Source: CAYTLW01 sp964438735 (GTDB lineage: Bacteria > Myxococcota_A > UBA9042). Taken from it: DNA of 21,706 nt. Location of the stretch: the NCBI GenBank assembly GCA_964438735.1, contig CAYTLW010000127.1:1-21706 (forward strand). The letters are read 5' to 3'. The notes beneath the pieces were generated by a model. The model had not been told where the DNA came from, did not search any database, and saw nothing but the letters and a program-made list of their open reading frames with translations. The translations under genes and the position numbers were made by a program. Shown here piece after piece: positions 1 through 6,942 of this stretch. How positions within the stretch are numbered: the stretch's first letter is position 1; each line of letters begins with the position of its first letter.

Positions 1-242
1 ACCTTGATCGGTCCTTCGCTCCACGCTGCGGAGCCGCCGGACTGCACGTTGTAGATGGCGAAGGTGACGTCGTAGACGCCGTCAGCCGCCGCGCCACCGC
101 CGGTCGAATTCAGGAAGCCTTCCAAGACCATGGATGAGGGCACCGCAGCGGTCGCGGTTGTGGTGGTCAGCGCCAGAGCCGCGCAGATGGCGGCGGCTCC
201 AAGCACGAAACGTCGGCTTGTGAGGGAATTGACGTGAATCAT
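1..242 (-). CDS. Secreted protein with Tat-like signal peptide, 5' part only
   Basis: About 80 N-terminal residues are present and the gene runs off the left edge. The N-terminus has a twin-arginine pattern (TSRRFVLG, residues 8-15) followed by an Ala/Leu-rich hydrophobic stretch and a likely cleavage site after ATAA. The mature start (SSMVLEGFLNSTGGG, then DGVYDVTFAIYNVQSGG) resembles the opening beta-sandwich segment found in many exported bacterial proteins of the type 'x-G-x-L-x-G-x-P-x-DG-x-Y-x-x-x-F-x-I-Y-x-A-x-x-GG', whose function is not defined. I chose the ATG at 242 because GGAG lies 6-7 bases upstream; an in-frame ATG at 254 is an alternative but has its purine tract too close. 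The rest of the protein, and so its real function, lies outside the window. Confidence 0.7.
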   Translation of the reverse strand, partial: MIHVNSLTSRRFVLGAAAICAALALTTTTATAAVPSSMVLEGFLNSTGGGAAADGVYDVTFAIYNVQSGGSAAWSEGPIK

Positions 243-325
243 TGGGCTCTCCATGTTCCTTATGGTCGTTTCCAGGTCGGCGATGACGCTCCCTGCCGTG
301 AGCGCCCACCCGTAATGACAACTGC

Positions 326-376
326 TTGACGCGTCGGCATCAGGCGTCAACAGCGTGGCGCTGACATGATGCCGAC
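326..376. repeat. Nested inverted repeats
   Basis: A perfect 10-base inverted repeat has arms at 333-342 and 367-376. It encloses a 5-base hairpin (CAGCG 351-355, CGCTG 359-363, loop TGG). A second, overlapping perfect 7-base inverted repeat (TTGACGC 326-332, GCGTCAA 344-350) shares the left part, so two alternative foldings compete. There is no T-tract on either side, so it is a poor classical terminator. It could be a Rho-independent structure without a tail, an operator, or a 5' leader element of the left-hand gene. Confidence 0.6.
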
Positions 377-433
377 ATTCTCCTGTGAATGGAAGGTATG
401 TCGGCGCTCTGAACGACACTTGACAATTGCCGC

Positions 434-461
434 GCGTCGGGGCCGCGTTCGGGGCCGACGC
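434..461. repeat. GC-rich inverted repeat
   Basis: Perfect 7-base arms GCGTCGG (434-440) and CCGACGC (455-461) flank a 14-base GC-rich spacer. It would form a stable RNA hairpin on either strand but has no T-tract. Role unknown. Confidence 0.45.
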
Positions 462-552
462 TGCAGTGCGAGCAGGCGACATTGCAACCGTCGGACGGCG
501 GTCTTGATGGCGATCAACTTCCTGGCGGGACCCCACCACATCACCCCGAAAC

Positions 553-565
553 GCCCGATCCGGGC
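553..565 (-). terminator. Weak terminator-like hairpin after the large Cys-rich gene
   Basis: Reading on the minus strand, a 5-base stem GCCCG/CGGGC with a 3-base loop is followed by GTTT, about 34 bases after the stop codon of the 1437-residue gene. The stem is short and the T run is brief, so this is only a candidate. Confidence 0.3.
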
Positions 566-598
566 CGAATCGTCACTGTCGTACGGATCGAGATGGGG

Positions 599-3500
599 CT
601 ACTTGCCGAGCAGCTGCTTCAGCCAGGCGTAGAAGCCAAATTGGCTACCGATCTTGCCGCCCGGCGCCGGCGCCACCGAAGCGGCCACACTGGAGCCGCC
701 AACGAACGCCCGCGCGCCGTACTTGCCCTTGCTGGGGCCGGCGATGACCGCGTTGCCGATCCGGGCGGTGAAACCTGTGGGCGCGCAACCCTCATCGGTC
801 ACGGTGTCGCAGTTGTTGTCCTTGCCATCGCAGAGCTCCGGCGAGGGCAGCTTGGAGCCGATGCACTTGCCGAGCTTGCCGTCTGCCTGGCACTTCTGGA
901 AGCCGTCTTTGCACTCGCCCTTGCCGCGCGTCTTCGGTGGTCCCGAATAGCAGGGTGCGCTCAGATCGGTGCTGACCGTATTGCTGCATCCCTTGACCTT
1001 GTCGCAGGCGTCGATCGTGCAGGGGTTGGCGTCGTTGCAGGTCACCGACTTGCCGGAGACGCAGGTGTACTTCTTCAGCAGCGGGTCGATGCCGCAGTTA
1101 TCACCGGCGGTGCAGGCGTTGTTGTCGGTGCAGGACTGCACGAGCTGCTTGTTGGTGCACTTGCCGTCTGACTTGTTGCACGAGTCCGCCGTGCAGAACT
1201 CGCCGTCGTTGCAGCTCTTCTGCTTGCCGGCCAGACACTTGCCGTTGCTGCAGACGTCGCCCACCGTGCAGGCGTTGCCGTCGGCATCGCAGGGCCCGCC
1301 CTGGGCGGTGTGCACGCAGGCCTTGCTCGGGTGGCAGCTATCTGCAGTGCAGGGGTTCAAGTCGTCGCAAGGCAGCGGCTTGCCGGGTGCGCACTTGCCA
1401 CCCTGGCAGGAGTCCTTGGTGGTGCACAGGGAGCTGTCCGCATCGCAGGGCGTGCCGTCGGTCTTGAGCGCGGCGTTGCACTTGCCCGTCTTGGGATCGC
1501 AGCTCGTCTTCTTGCAGAAGTTGTCGGTGCCCGTATCGCAGGTGACCAGGGAGTCCGGCTTGATCTTGCACTGGAAGGGCTGCTTGCTCTTGTCGCAGAA
1601 GAGCGTGCCATTGCAGGCGTTGCCGTCTTCCTTGACCGCGCAATCCTTGTCCAGCTTGCAACCGCAGACGTTGGTGCCGCCGTCGCATTTGCCCTTGTTA
1701 CAACTCTCGCCGATGGAGCAAGCGTTGCCGTCGTCGCACTTTTTGCCGGTCAGTGCGCCGTTGACGCAGCCGCTCTTCTTGTCGCAGGTGTCGATGGTGC
1801 ACTCGTTGCCGTCATCGCATTTGACCTTCTCGTCGACCGCCTTGCCCTTGCAGTTGCCGCCTGTGCAGGTGTCCAGGAAGGTGCAGGCATCACCGTCTTC
1901 GCAGGGCCCGGCCACCGGCGTGTTGACGCAGCCGGCCTTGGGATCGCAGCTATCGGTGGTGCACAGATTCTTGTCGTTGCAGTCCAGCAGACCGCCCGGC
2001 GTGCAGACGCCATTGGAGCAGGCATCACCGGCGGTGCAGACGTTATTGTCGGCGTTGCAGGGCAGCTTGTCCTGCGCCTTGACGATGCCGCACTTGCCGA
2101 TCTTGGGATCGCAGTTATTGCTCTGACAGGTGGTGTTCACGGAGATGTCGCACTTGACCACCGTGCCGGGGTTGATCTTGCAGGTGAAAGGCTGCGACGA
2201 CTTGTCGCAGAACAGGGTGCCGTTGCACAGGTCACCGTCTTCCTTGGAAGCGCAATCCGAGTTGGCGTTGCAGCCGCAGGTGTTCACGCCCTGCAGGCAC
2301 TTGCCGTCCTTGCAGAAGTCGTTCTTGGTGCAGGCGTTGCCGTCGTCGCAGCCCTTGCTTGCCGCCGCCTTGCTGAAACATCCCTTGTCTGGGTTGCAGA
2401 GGTCGTCGGTGCACGGATTGCCGTCGTCGCACTTGACCTTGACGTCGGCCGGCTTGCCGACGCACTTGCCACCTGTGCAGACATCCAGCGAGGTGCAAGC
2501 GTTGCCATCGTTGCACTGTCCGCCGTCAGGCAGGGCGGTCGTCTGGCAGCCCTTGACCGGGTCGCATTTGTCGGCCGTGCAGGGGTTCTTGTCGTTGCAG
2601 GTCAACACGCCGCCGGCGATGCAGGTGTAGAGCTTGGTGATCGCGTCCACGCCGCACTTGTCGTCCGTGGTGCACTTGTTGCTGTCATCGCAGCCCTTGA
2701 CCAGGTGCTTGTGCAGGCACTTGCCGCCCTGGGCCTGGCAGATGTCGTCGGTGCAGGGTTCGCTGTCGTCGCAGTTCTTCTTCTTGCCCGCGACGCAGGT
2801 GCCCTGCTGGCAGGCATCGCTCACCGTGCAGTCGCTGTCGTCGGCATTGCATGGGTTCGTATTGGGATTGTGCTGGCAGCCCTTCTTCGGGTCGCAGCTG
2901 TCGTCGGTACAGAGCTTGCCGTCGTCGCAGTTGGCGACCTTGCCGGGCTGGCACTTGCCGGATGTGCAGGTGTCGTTCTTTGAGCACAAGCTGCCGTCGG
3001 CGTCGCAGGCGCTGCCGTCGTTGGCTTGAACGATCTCACACTTACCCGACTGGGCGTTGCACGAGTTGGTCTGGCAGTCGCTGTTCAGCTTGTCGTCGCA
3101 TTGCACCACCGAGCCGGGTTTGATCTGGCAGGTGAAGGGCGGTTTGCCGGTGTCGCAGAAGAGGGTGCCGTTGCAGGGGTTGCCATCTTCCTTGGCGACG
3201 CAATCCTTGTCGCTGTTGCAGCCGCAGGTGTTCTGACCGGCGACGCACTTGCCGGCCTTGCAGGCATCGTTCTCGGTGCAGGAGTTGCCATCGCTGCAGG
3301 CATCGCCGTCGGCGGGGATGTTCTCGCAGCCCTTCTTGGCGGACTGGCAGATGTCCTTGGTGCACGCCTCGCCGTCGTCGCAGTCGACCGTGGCGTTCAG
3401 CGCCAGACCAACGCATTTGCCACCGGCGCACGCGTCCTTGTTGGTGCACTTGTTGCCGTCATCGCAGACACCCACCTGGGTCGCCTCGTTCTTGCAACCG

Positions 3501-4912
3501 GTCTTCGGGTCGCAGCTGTCGGTGGTGCACGCGTTGTCGTCGTTGCAGTTGATGGCTTTGCCCAGGCAGCTCTGCTTGTCGCAGACCTCGTCGGCGGTGC
3601 AGAGATTGGCGTCATTGCAGGGCGTGCCCACCTTGTCGCTGTACAGGCACTTGCCATCCTTGATGCCGCACTTGCCGACAATGCACTGGTCGCCGCTGTC
3701 GCAGGACTTCGCCGCGCCAGCGACGCAGGCGCCATCTTTGCAGGCGTCGGCCGCGGTGCAGGGGTTGTCGTCGGCGTTGCAGGGAGCGCCGCTGGAGGGG
3801 GCGAAAACGCAGCCCTTGGCGTCGTCGCAGGTATCGGCGGTGCAGGGGTTGCCGTCGTCGCAGGTCTTGTTGGTGCCCGGCTTGCAGAGGCCGTTCTTGC
3901 AGACATCGCCTTCGGTGCAGACGGAGTTGTCGGCATCGCAGGGGGCGCCGCTATCGGCCTTGTGATCGCAGCCGCCATCACCCTTGCACTGGTCGATCGT
4001 GCAGGGATCCGAGTCGTCGCAGGTGGTCTCGTCCGTCTTGCCGTCACAGTCGTTGTCCAGCGCGTCGCAGATCTCGGTGGCTGGCGCGGGCGCGTCGCAC
4101 GCGGTCAAACCGCCACCTTCCGGCGCGCCGGGGGCGCCTTCCGGCAGGCAGCGTCGCTTGCCGATGCACTTGCCGCCGCTGGGCTGCTGATCGAGACAGA
4201 CGGTAGACAACTCCTGCTTGATCGCCGACGGCGAGCAGATGCAGAGATCGCCCTTGGGCAGCACGCATTGCTTGGTATTGCTGCCTTCGATGTCCAAGGC
4301 GTCCTCGCAGATGTATCCGCCGGGGCAGTCTGCGGTGGTGGCACAGCCTGTGCCGCAGAATCCGCCGGCATCGCCGCGGTCGACGCAGGCGTTCTTCTCG
4401 CCGCCGAGCCCCTGGCATGCCTTGTTGTCATTGCAGGGGTCGCAGATGCCGGGCCAGCTGGGTACGCAGATGTCCACGGTGGCGCTGCCCTGGCCCTTGG
4501 CCTTGACGCACTTCTGTCCCTTGGGGCAGCCCTCGCCGCAAAGGGCCGCGCAGAGTTTCTGACCCGCCACATCCACGCATTGCTCGGAATAGCAGGCCTC
4601 CGGACCGTCACATGGGCATCCGGCGCCGCCGGGGCAGACCGGGCCGGCGTCGGGCGCACCCGCATCTTCGGGCGCGGCCGCATCATCTTTGGCGTCTGTG
4701 GTTGTCGGGCCGGCATCCTGCGTCACAACGGCGTCTGCGGTGACGCCGGAGTCGTCATCGACCTTGCCGGTGTCCGGATCGACGTTGCCGGCGTCGACTG
4801 TGCCTTCGCCTTCGGTCGGGATGTCGTCACCGCAGCCGGCGAACAAGAGGATGGTGAGACCAGTCAACGCCGCGACGATGCCGGAACGCGCTTTCCAAGG
4901 TGCCATGATCAT
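599..4912 (-). CDS. Giant Cys-rich repeat lipoprotein with MopE-like motifs
   Basis: A 1437-residue exported, probably surface-exposed lipoprotein; molecular function unknown. The N-terminus is a lipoprotein signal (hydrophobic stretch ending LLFAGC, lipidated Cys27), then an Asp/Gly/Ala-rich acidic stalk. A MopE-like motif CDALDNDCDGKTDE sits at residues 280-295. About 1,000 residues of repeats follow, built on CDDGNPCTxDxC / GxCxxG units like the Dictyostelium-type Cys-rich repeat. A second MopE-like motif (CDGKDNNCDTVTDE, 1359-1374) comes next, then a cysteine-free tail of about 55 residues. The repeats form three higher-order units (listed separately). I chose ATG 4912 because GGGGGAG lies 7 bases upstream; ATG 4906 is equally possible. 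The frame continues upstream to 5020, but that would bury the signal peptide. The tandem position, 168 bases after another Cys-rich gene, suggests co-expression. MopE of Methylococcus binds copper through a related region; metal binding here is inference. Confidence 0.85.
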   Translation of the reverse strand: MIMAPWKARSGIVAALTGLTILLFAGCGDDIPTEGEGTVDAGNVDPDTGKVDDDSGVTADAVVTQDAGPTTTDAKDDAAAPEDAGAPDAGPVCPGGAGCPCDGPEACYSEQCVDVAGQKLCAALCGEGCPKGQKCVKAKGQGSATVDICVPSWPGICDPCNDNKACQGLGGEKNACVDRGDAGGFCGTGCATTADCPGGYICEDALDIEGSNTKQCVLPKGDLCICSPSAIKQELSTVCLDQQPSGGKCIGKRRCLPEGAPGAPEGGGLTACDAPAPATEICDALDNDCDGKTDETTCDDSDPCTIDQCKGDGGCDHKADSGAPCDADNSVCTEGDVCKNGLCKPGTNKTCDDGNPCTADTCDDAKGCVFAPSSGAPCNADDNPCTAADACKDGACVAGAAKSCDSGDQCIVGKCGIKDGKCLYSDKVGTPCNDANLCTADEVCDKQSCLGKAINCNDDNACTTDSCDPKTGCKNEATQVGVCDDGNKCTNKDACAGGKCVGLALNATVDCDDGEACTKDICQSAKKGCENIPADGDACSDGNSCTENDACKAGKCVAGQNTCGCNSDKDCVAKEDGNPCNGTLFCDTGKPPFTCQIKPGSVVQCDDKLNSDCQTNSCNAQSGKCEIVQANDGSACDADGSLCSKNDTCTSGKCQPGKVANCDDGKLCTDDSCDPKKGCQHNPNTNPCNADDSDCTVSDACQQGTCVAGKKKNCDDSEPCTDDICQAQGGKCLHKHLVKGCDDSNKCTTDDKCGVDAITKLYTCIAGGVLTCNDKNPCTADKCDPVKGCQTTALPDGGQCNDGNACTSLDVCTGGKCVGKPADVKVKCDDGNPCTDDLCNPDKGCFSKAAASKGCDDGNACTKNDFCKDGKCLQGVNTCGCNANSDCASKEDGDLCNGTLFCDKSSQPFTCKINPGTVVKCDISVNTTCQSNNCDPKIGKCGIVKAQDKLPCNADNNVCTAGDACSNGVCTPGGLLDCNDKNLCTTDSCDPKAGCVNTPVAGPCEDGDACTFLDTCTGGNCKGKAVDEKVKCDDGNECTIDTCDKKSGCVNGALTGKKCDDGNACSIGESCNKGKCDGGTNVCGCKLDKDCAVKEDGNACNGTLFCDKSKQPFQCKIKPDSLVTCDTGTDNFCKKTSCDPKTGKCNAALKTDGTPCDADSSLCTTKDSCQGGKCAPGKPLPCDDLNPCTADSCHPSKACVHTAQGGPCDADGNACTVGDVCSNGKCLAGKQKSCNDGEFCTADSCNKSDGKCTNKQLVQSCTDNNACTAGDNCGIDPLLKKYTCVSGKSVTCNDANPCTIDACDKVKGCSNTVSTDLSAPCYSGPPKTRGKGECKDGFQKCQADGKLGKCIGSKLPSPELCDGKDNNCDTVTDEGCAPTGFTARIGNAVIAGPSKGKYGARAFVGGSSVAASVAPAPGGKIGSQFGFYAWLKQLLGK
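985..1666 (-). repeat. Higher-order repeat unit C (residues 1083 to about 1310)
   Basis: The unit opens with CGCKLDKDC, KEDG, NGTLFCD. It retains the middle block (CGIDPLLKKYTC, matching CGVDAITKLYTC of unit A) but lacks the closing block. It runs instead into the CYSGP...GKCIG linker and the second MopE-like motif. Confidence 0.75.
1667..2278 (-). repeat. Higher-order repeat unit B (residues 879-1082), shorter
   Basis: This 204-residue unit has the same opener (CGCNANSDC, KEDG, NGTLFCD) and the same closing block (CKGKAVDEKVKCDDG ... GTNV) as unit A. It lacks roughly 110 residues from the middle, including the CGVD...LYTC block. Confidence 0.8.
2279..3226 (-). repeat. Higher-order repeat unit A (residues 563-878)
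   Basis: This 316-residue unit opens with CGCNSDKDC and a KEDG...CNGTLFCD...PF.C.I.P signature. It contains about eight CDDGN-CT modules, including a middle block with CGVDAITKLYTC, and ends in CVGKPADVKVKCDDG...GVNT just before the next CGC opener. Confidence 0.8.
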
Positions 4913-5080
4913 AGCCCTTCTCCCCCGATCGGCCGACCACGCTGCAAACGACGCAACAACACGCCGCGACAGTTGGGCCAGGATCGAAGGCACTTTGCCC
5001 GTGTCGGTCGACGGAATCAAGTGACGCGGGACAAACCACTGAGTGACTGTGCGGTTGGCCGAATCTGTTGGAATGGCGGG
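4913..5080. other. Spacer between the two Cys-rich genes
   Basis: 168 bases between two co-directional genes. The downstream reading frame is open through most of it, but the signal-peptide position argues against coding. I saw no clear terminator or strong -35/-10 pair, so read-through from the upstream gene is plausible. Confidence 0.4.
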
Positions 5081-6868
5081 CTACTTGCAGGCTGGCGGCG
5101 AGGTCTGTGACGTCAGCGAGCAGGTCTGTCCCTTGGGGCATGTCTTGTACAACGACCAAGGCCCGGCGGCGGGGTGCAGCTGCGAGCACTTATTGGGTTG
5201 AACGCCGTCGCAGCCCGGGAACAACTGCCGCTTGAATGCCTGGTTGCCCTCGCACTTGTATTGGTTGCTGCCGATGGCGAAGTCGCTGCACTTGGTCGAG
5301 GCGGGATAGAGGATCTTGCTGGCCTTGTCGCAACAGACGCCAGAGGTGCAACAACCATCGATCTTCTTGGTTTTGCACTCTCCCAATCCGACCACGCAGA
5401 TCGCCTTGTGACAGTCCGGTGTGGGCATTCCGGCGCAGTCGCCATCGGCCTTGCAACACGCGCCTTTGGGTTTTCCCTTGCAGGTGCCGGCCCCCGTGCA
5501 AAGGGTGTCTATTGTGCACGGGTCGTCGTCGGTGCAGTCCTTGCCTTTGGCCACGGTCCAGCCGTTGGGCGCCTTGTTGGCGTCGCAAACCTGACAACCG
5601 AAGCTGCCCTTGGCCTTGTCGCCGTGCTTCTGACAGACACCGTCGGCCAGGCAGAAGCCCTTTGTGATCGTGAAGGCGTGGGTCGACTTCGTGGCGTCAC
5701 ACTTGCCGCACGTGGCGTTGCCGGGCGCCGGATCGCCGTCGTTGTAGCAGACACCGTCGACGGCGCACTTGCCGGGTTTGCCGGTCCAGGAGGCCTGGCT
5801 CTTGGCCGGGCTGCAGAGGGCGCATCCGGGCTGTTGTGGGTGATCGTTGCCGGCGGCGTAACAGGTGTCGTCGATGAAGCAGGTCCCCGGCTTGATGGTC
5901 CAGGCGTCGAGTTCCTTGTCGGGATCGCAATGCCGACACTTGCCGCTGCTGCCGGGCGATGCCTTGCCCGCCGACACGCACTTGCCGTCGATGAAGCAGG
6001 CGCCCTTCTTGGCGGTCCAGGCCGCAGGGTCGACCTTCGGCTGGCAGGTCTTGCAGCCATCGCTACCCGACTCGGCGTCGCCAGAAGCCGCACAGACCCC
6101 GGCGATCTTGCACTTGTTGGGGTGCAGCGTATTGCCGCAGTCCCCTGTCTTCGAGTCGCAGACGTCCACCGTGCACGACAGGCCGTCATCGCAGTCCTTG
6201 GCGACCAGCTTGCACGTGCCGTCGACACACTTGGCCAGGTTGCACGAATCGCCGCCGTCGCACGCCGCATCGCCATCGCAACACTTGCCCGGCGGCAGCG
6301 GGATCTGCTTGCACAGGCCCGAGAAGCAGTTGTCGATGGTGCAGAACAGTCCGTCGTCGCAATCGGACTTGTCCTTGCAGGCGCAAATGGCCTCGAAGTC
6401 CTTGCAGCAATTGCCCTCCGCCACGCAGCCATGGTGGCAGTGGCAGGGGTTGTCTTCGAGGAAGATGCCGCAATGACTGAAGCAGGAGGCGATCTTGGCC
6501 GGCCCGGCATCGGAGCTTGTCTCAGGCGTGGAGAGCACGTCGCTGTCGACGGAGGTGTCTTGCGCCGCTTCGCCATCTGCTGGCTCGACGTCGAGCAGCG
6601 AGTCATCGGCATCGTCCGTGCCGCCGCCATCTTGGGGACCGAAGCGGTAGCTGGTATCGCCTTTGCCCCCCCCCGGACCGGCGCCGCCCGTATCGACGCT
6701 CCATGATTTGGCGTCGTCTTCGTCGTCACCTTCGCCACAGGCGCAGGTCGCCGCGAGGATGAGAAACAGGCCGGCCAGTGGAGTCATTCGAGACGCGATC
6801 GCGACCGTCGCACCGTCCAACGAGGACGGCGGGATGACCCGGTGGCGACGTTGTAGCGGCTTGCGCAT
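5081..6868 (-). CDS. Cys-rich exported protein with somatomedin B-like domain
   Basis: 595 residues; function unknown. A long basic n-region (residues 1-27) precedes a hydrophobic signal (MTPLAGLFLILAATCAC); Cys42/Cys44 give an atypical lipobox, so lipidation is likely but not certain. An acidic Asp/Gly-rich stalk follows (about 45-125). Residues 129-162 hold eight cysteines with somatomedin B spacing (C-x3-C-x8-C-x-C-x3-C-x5-CC-x6-C). Two CDDGL-CT-D-C modules come next (about 163-244), then five tandem 38-39-residue repeats (253-444), one further CTDDDPCT module, and a Cys-rich C-terminus. I chose ATG 6868 because GGAGG lies 5 bases upstream; ATG 6787 would give a shorter signal peptide but has no ribosome site. 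Shared modules and orientation link it to the larger Cys-rich gene downstream. Confidence 0.82.
   Translation of the reverse strand: MRKPLQRRHRVIPPSSLDGATVAIASRMTPLAGLFLILAATCACGEGDDEDDAKSWSVDTGGAGPGGGKGDTSYRFGPQDGGGTDDADDSLLDVEPADGEAAQDTSVDSDVLSTPETSSDAGPAKIASCFSHCGIFLEDNPCHCHHGCVAEGNCCKDFEAICACKDKSDCDDGLFCTIDNCFSGLCKQIPLPPGKCCDGDAACDGGDSCNLAKCVDGTCKLVAKDCDDGLSCTVDVCDSKTGDCGNTLHPNKCKIAGVCAASGDAESGSDGCKTCQPKVDPAAWTAKKGACFIDGKCVSAGKASPGSSGKCRHCDPDKELDAWTIKPGTCFIDDTCYAAGNDHPQQPGCALCSPAKSQASWTGKPGKCAVDGVCYNDGDPAPGNATCGKCDATKSTHAFTITKGFCLADGVCQKHGDKAKGSFGCQVCDANKAPNGWTVAKGKDCTDDDPCTIDTLCTGAGTCKGKPKGACCKADGDCAGMPTPDCHKAICVVGLGECKTKKIDGCCTSGVCCDKASKILYPASTKCSDFAIGSNQYKCEGNQAFKRQLFPGCDGVQPNKCSQLHPAAGPWSLYKTCPKGQTCSLTSQTSPPACK
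5537..6112 (-). repeat. Five tandem 38-39-residue repeats (residues 253-444)
   Basis: Repeat starts are Cys253, Cys291, Cys330, Cys368 and Cys406, with periods of 38, 39, 38, 38 and 39. Each repeat has C-x5-C (as in CFIDGKC, CAVDGVC), a Gly/Pro-rich turn, C-x2-C, and then a Trp (Phe399 in the fourth) followed by a short basic/Gly stretch. There are four cysteines per repeat. Confidence 0.85.
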
Positions 6869-6884
6869 CCCAACCTCCGTCGCC

Positions 6885-6913
6885 ATTGTACGGCTTCTCC
6901 CAACTCTGGCCAG
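6885..6913 (-). promoter_or_regulatory. Possible promoter for the Cys-rich pair
   Basis: On the minus strand, CTGGCC (6908-6913) and TACAAT (6885-6890) are separated by 17 bases. The -10 matches consensus at 5 of 6 positions but the -35 at only 3. The implied leader is about 10 bases and starts at the GGAGG, which is uncomfortably short, so this is tentative. Confidence 0.3.
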
Positions 6914-6942
6914 CCGCCGGACGGGCCCACGAGTACCAACTG

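Larger units (their letters stand above)
243..598. other. Intergenic region with inverted repeats, no convincing gene
   Basis: This gap of about 350 bases separates the end of the large cysteine-rich gene from the start of the secreted-protein gene, both on the minus strand. Short open frames exist on both strands but none has a ribosome site, domain-like composition or recognisable sequence. The gap holds two inverted repeats (described separately) and a small GC hairpin just after the large gene. A promoter for the left-hand gene is expected here, but I could not pick a convincing -35/-10 pair. Confidence 0.6.

Noticed and set aside
420..425. Perfect TTGACA on the plus strand
   Set aside because: There is no -10-like sequence 16-18 bases downstream and no plausible plus-strand gene to drive.
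366..632. Plus-strand 88-residue frame and minus-strand 65-residue frame (347-544) in the gap
   Set aside because: Arg-rich shadow-like composition, no ribosome site, no recognisable motif.
985..4000. Regularly spaced similar DNA segments that could suggest a CRISPR or satellite array
   Set aside because: The repeats are in frame, degenerate at DNA level and conserved as protein (Cys spacing), so they are coding repeats.
4913..5020. Longer start for the giant lipoprotein
   Set aside because: It would add 36 residues before the signal peptide; a ribosome site fits the start at 4912.
3026..5110. 694-residue plus-strand open frame antisense to the large Cys-rich gene (and a 557-residue one at 1310-2983)
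   Set aside because: The frames are Ala/Val/Gly-rich shadows produced by codon periodicity of the GC-rich Cys/Asp repeats. They have no ribosome sites or domain signals, and the minus-strand protein has a signal peptide and ordered motifs.
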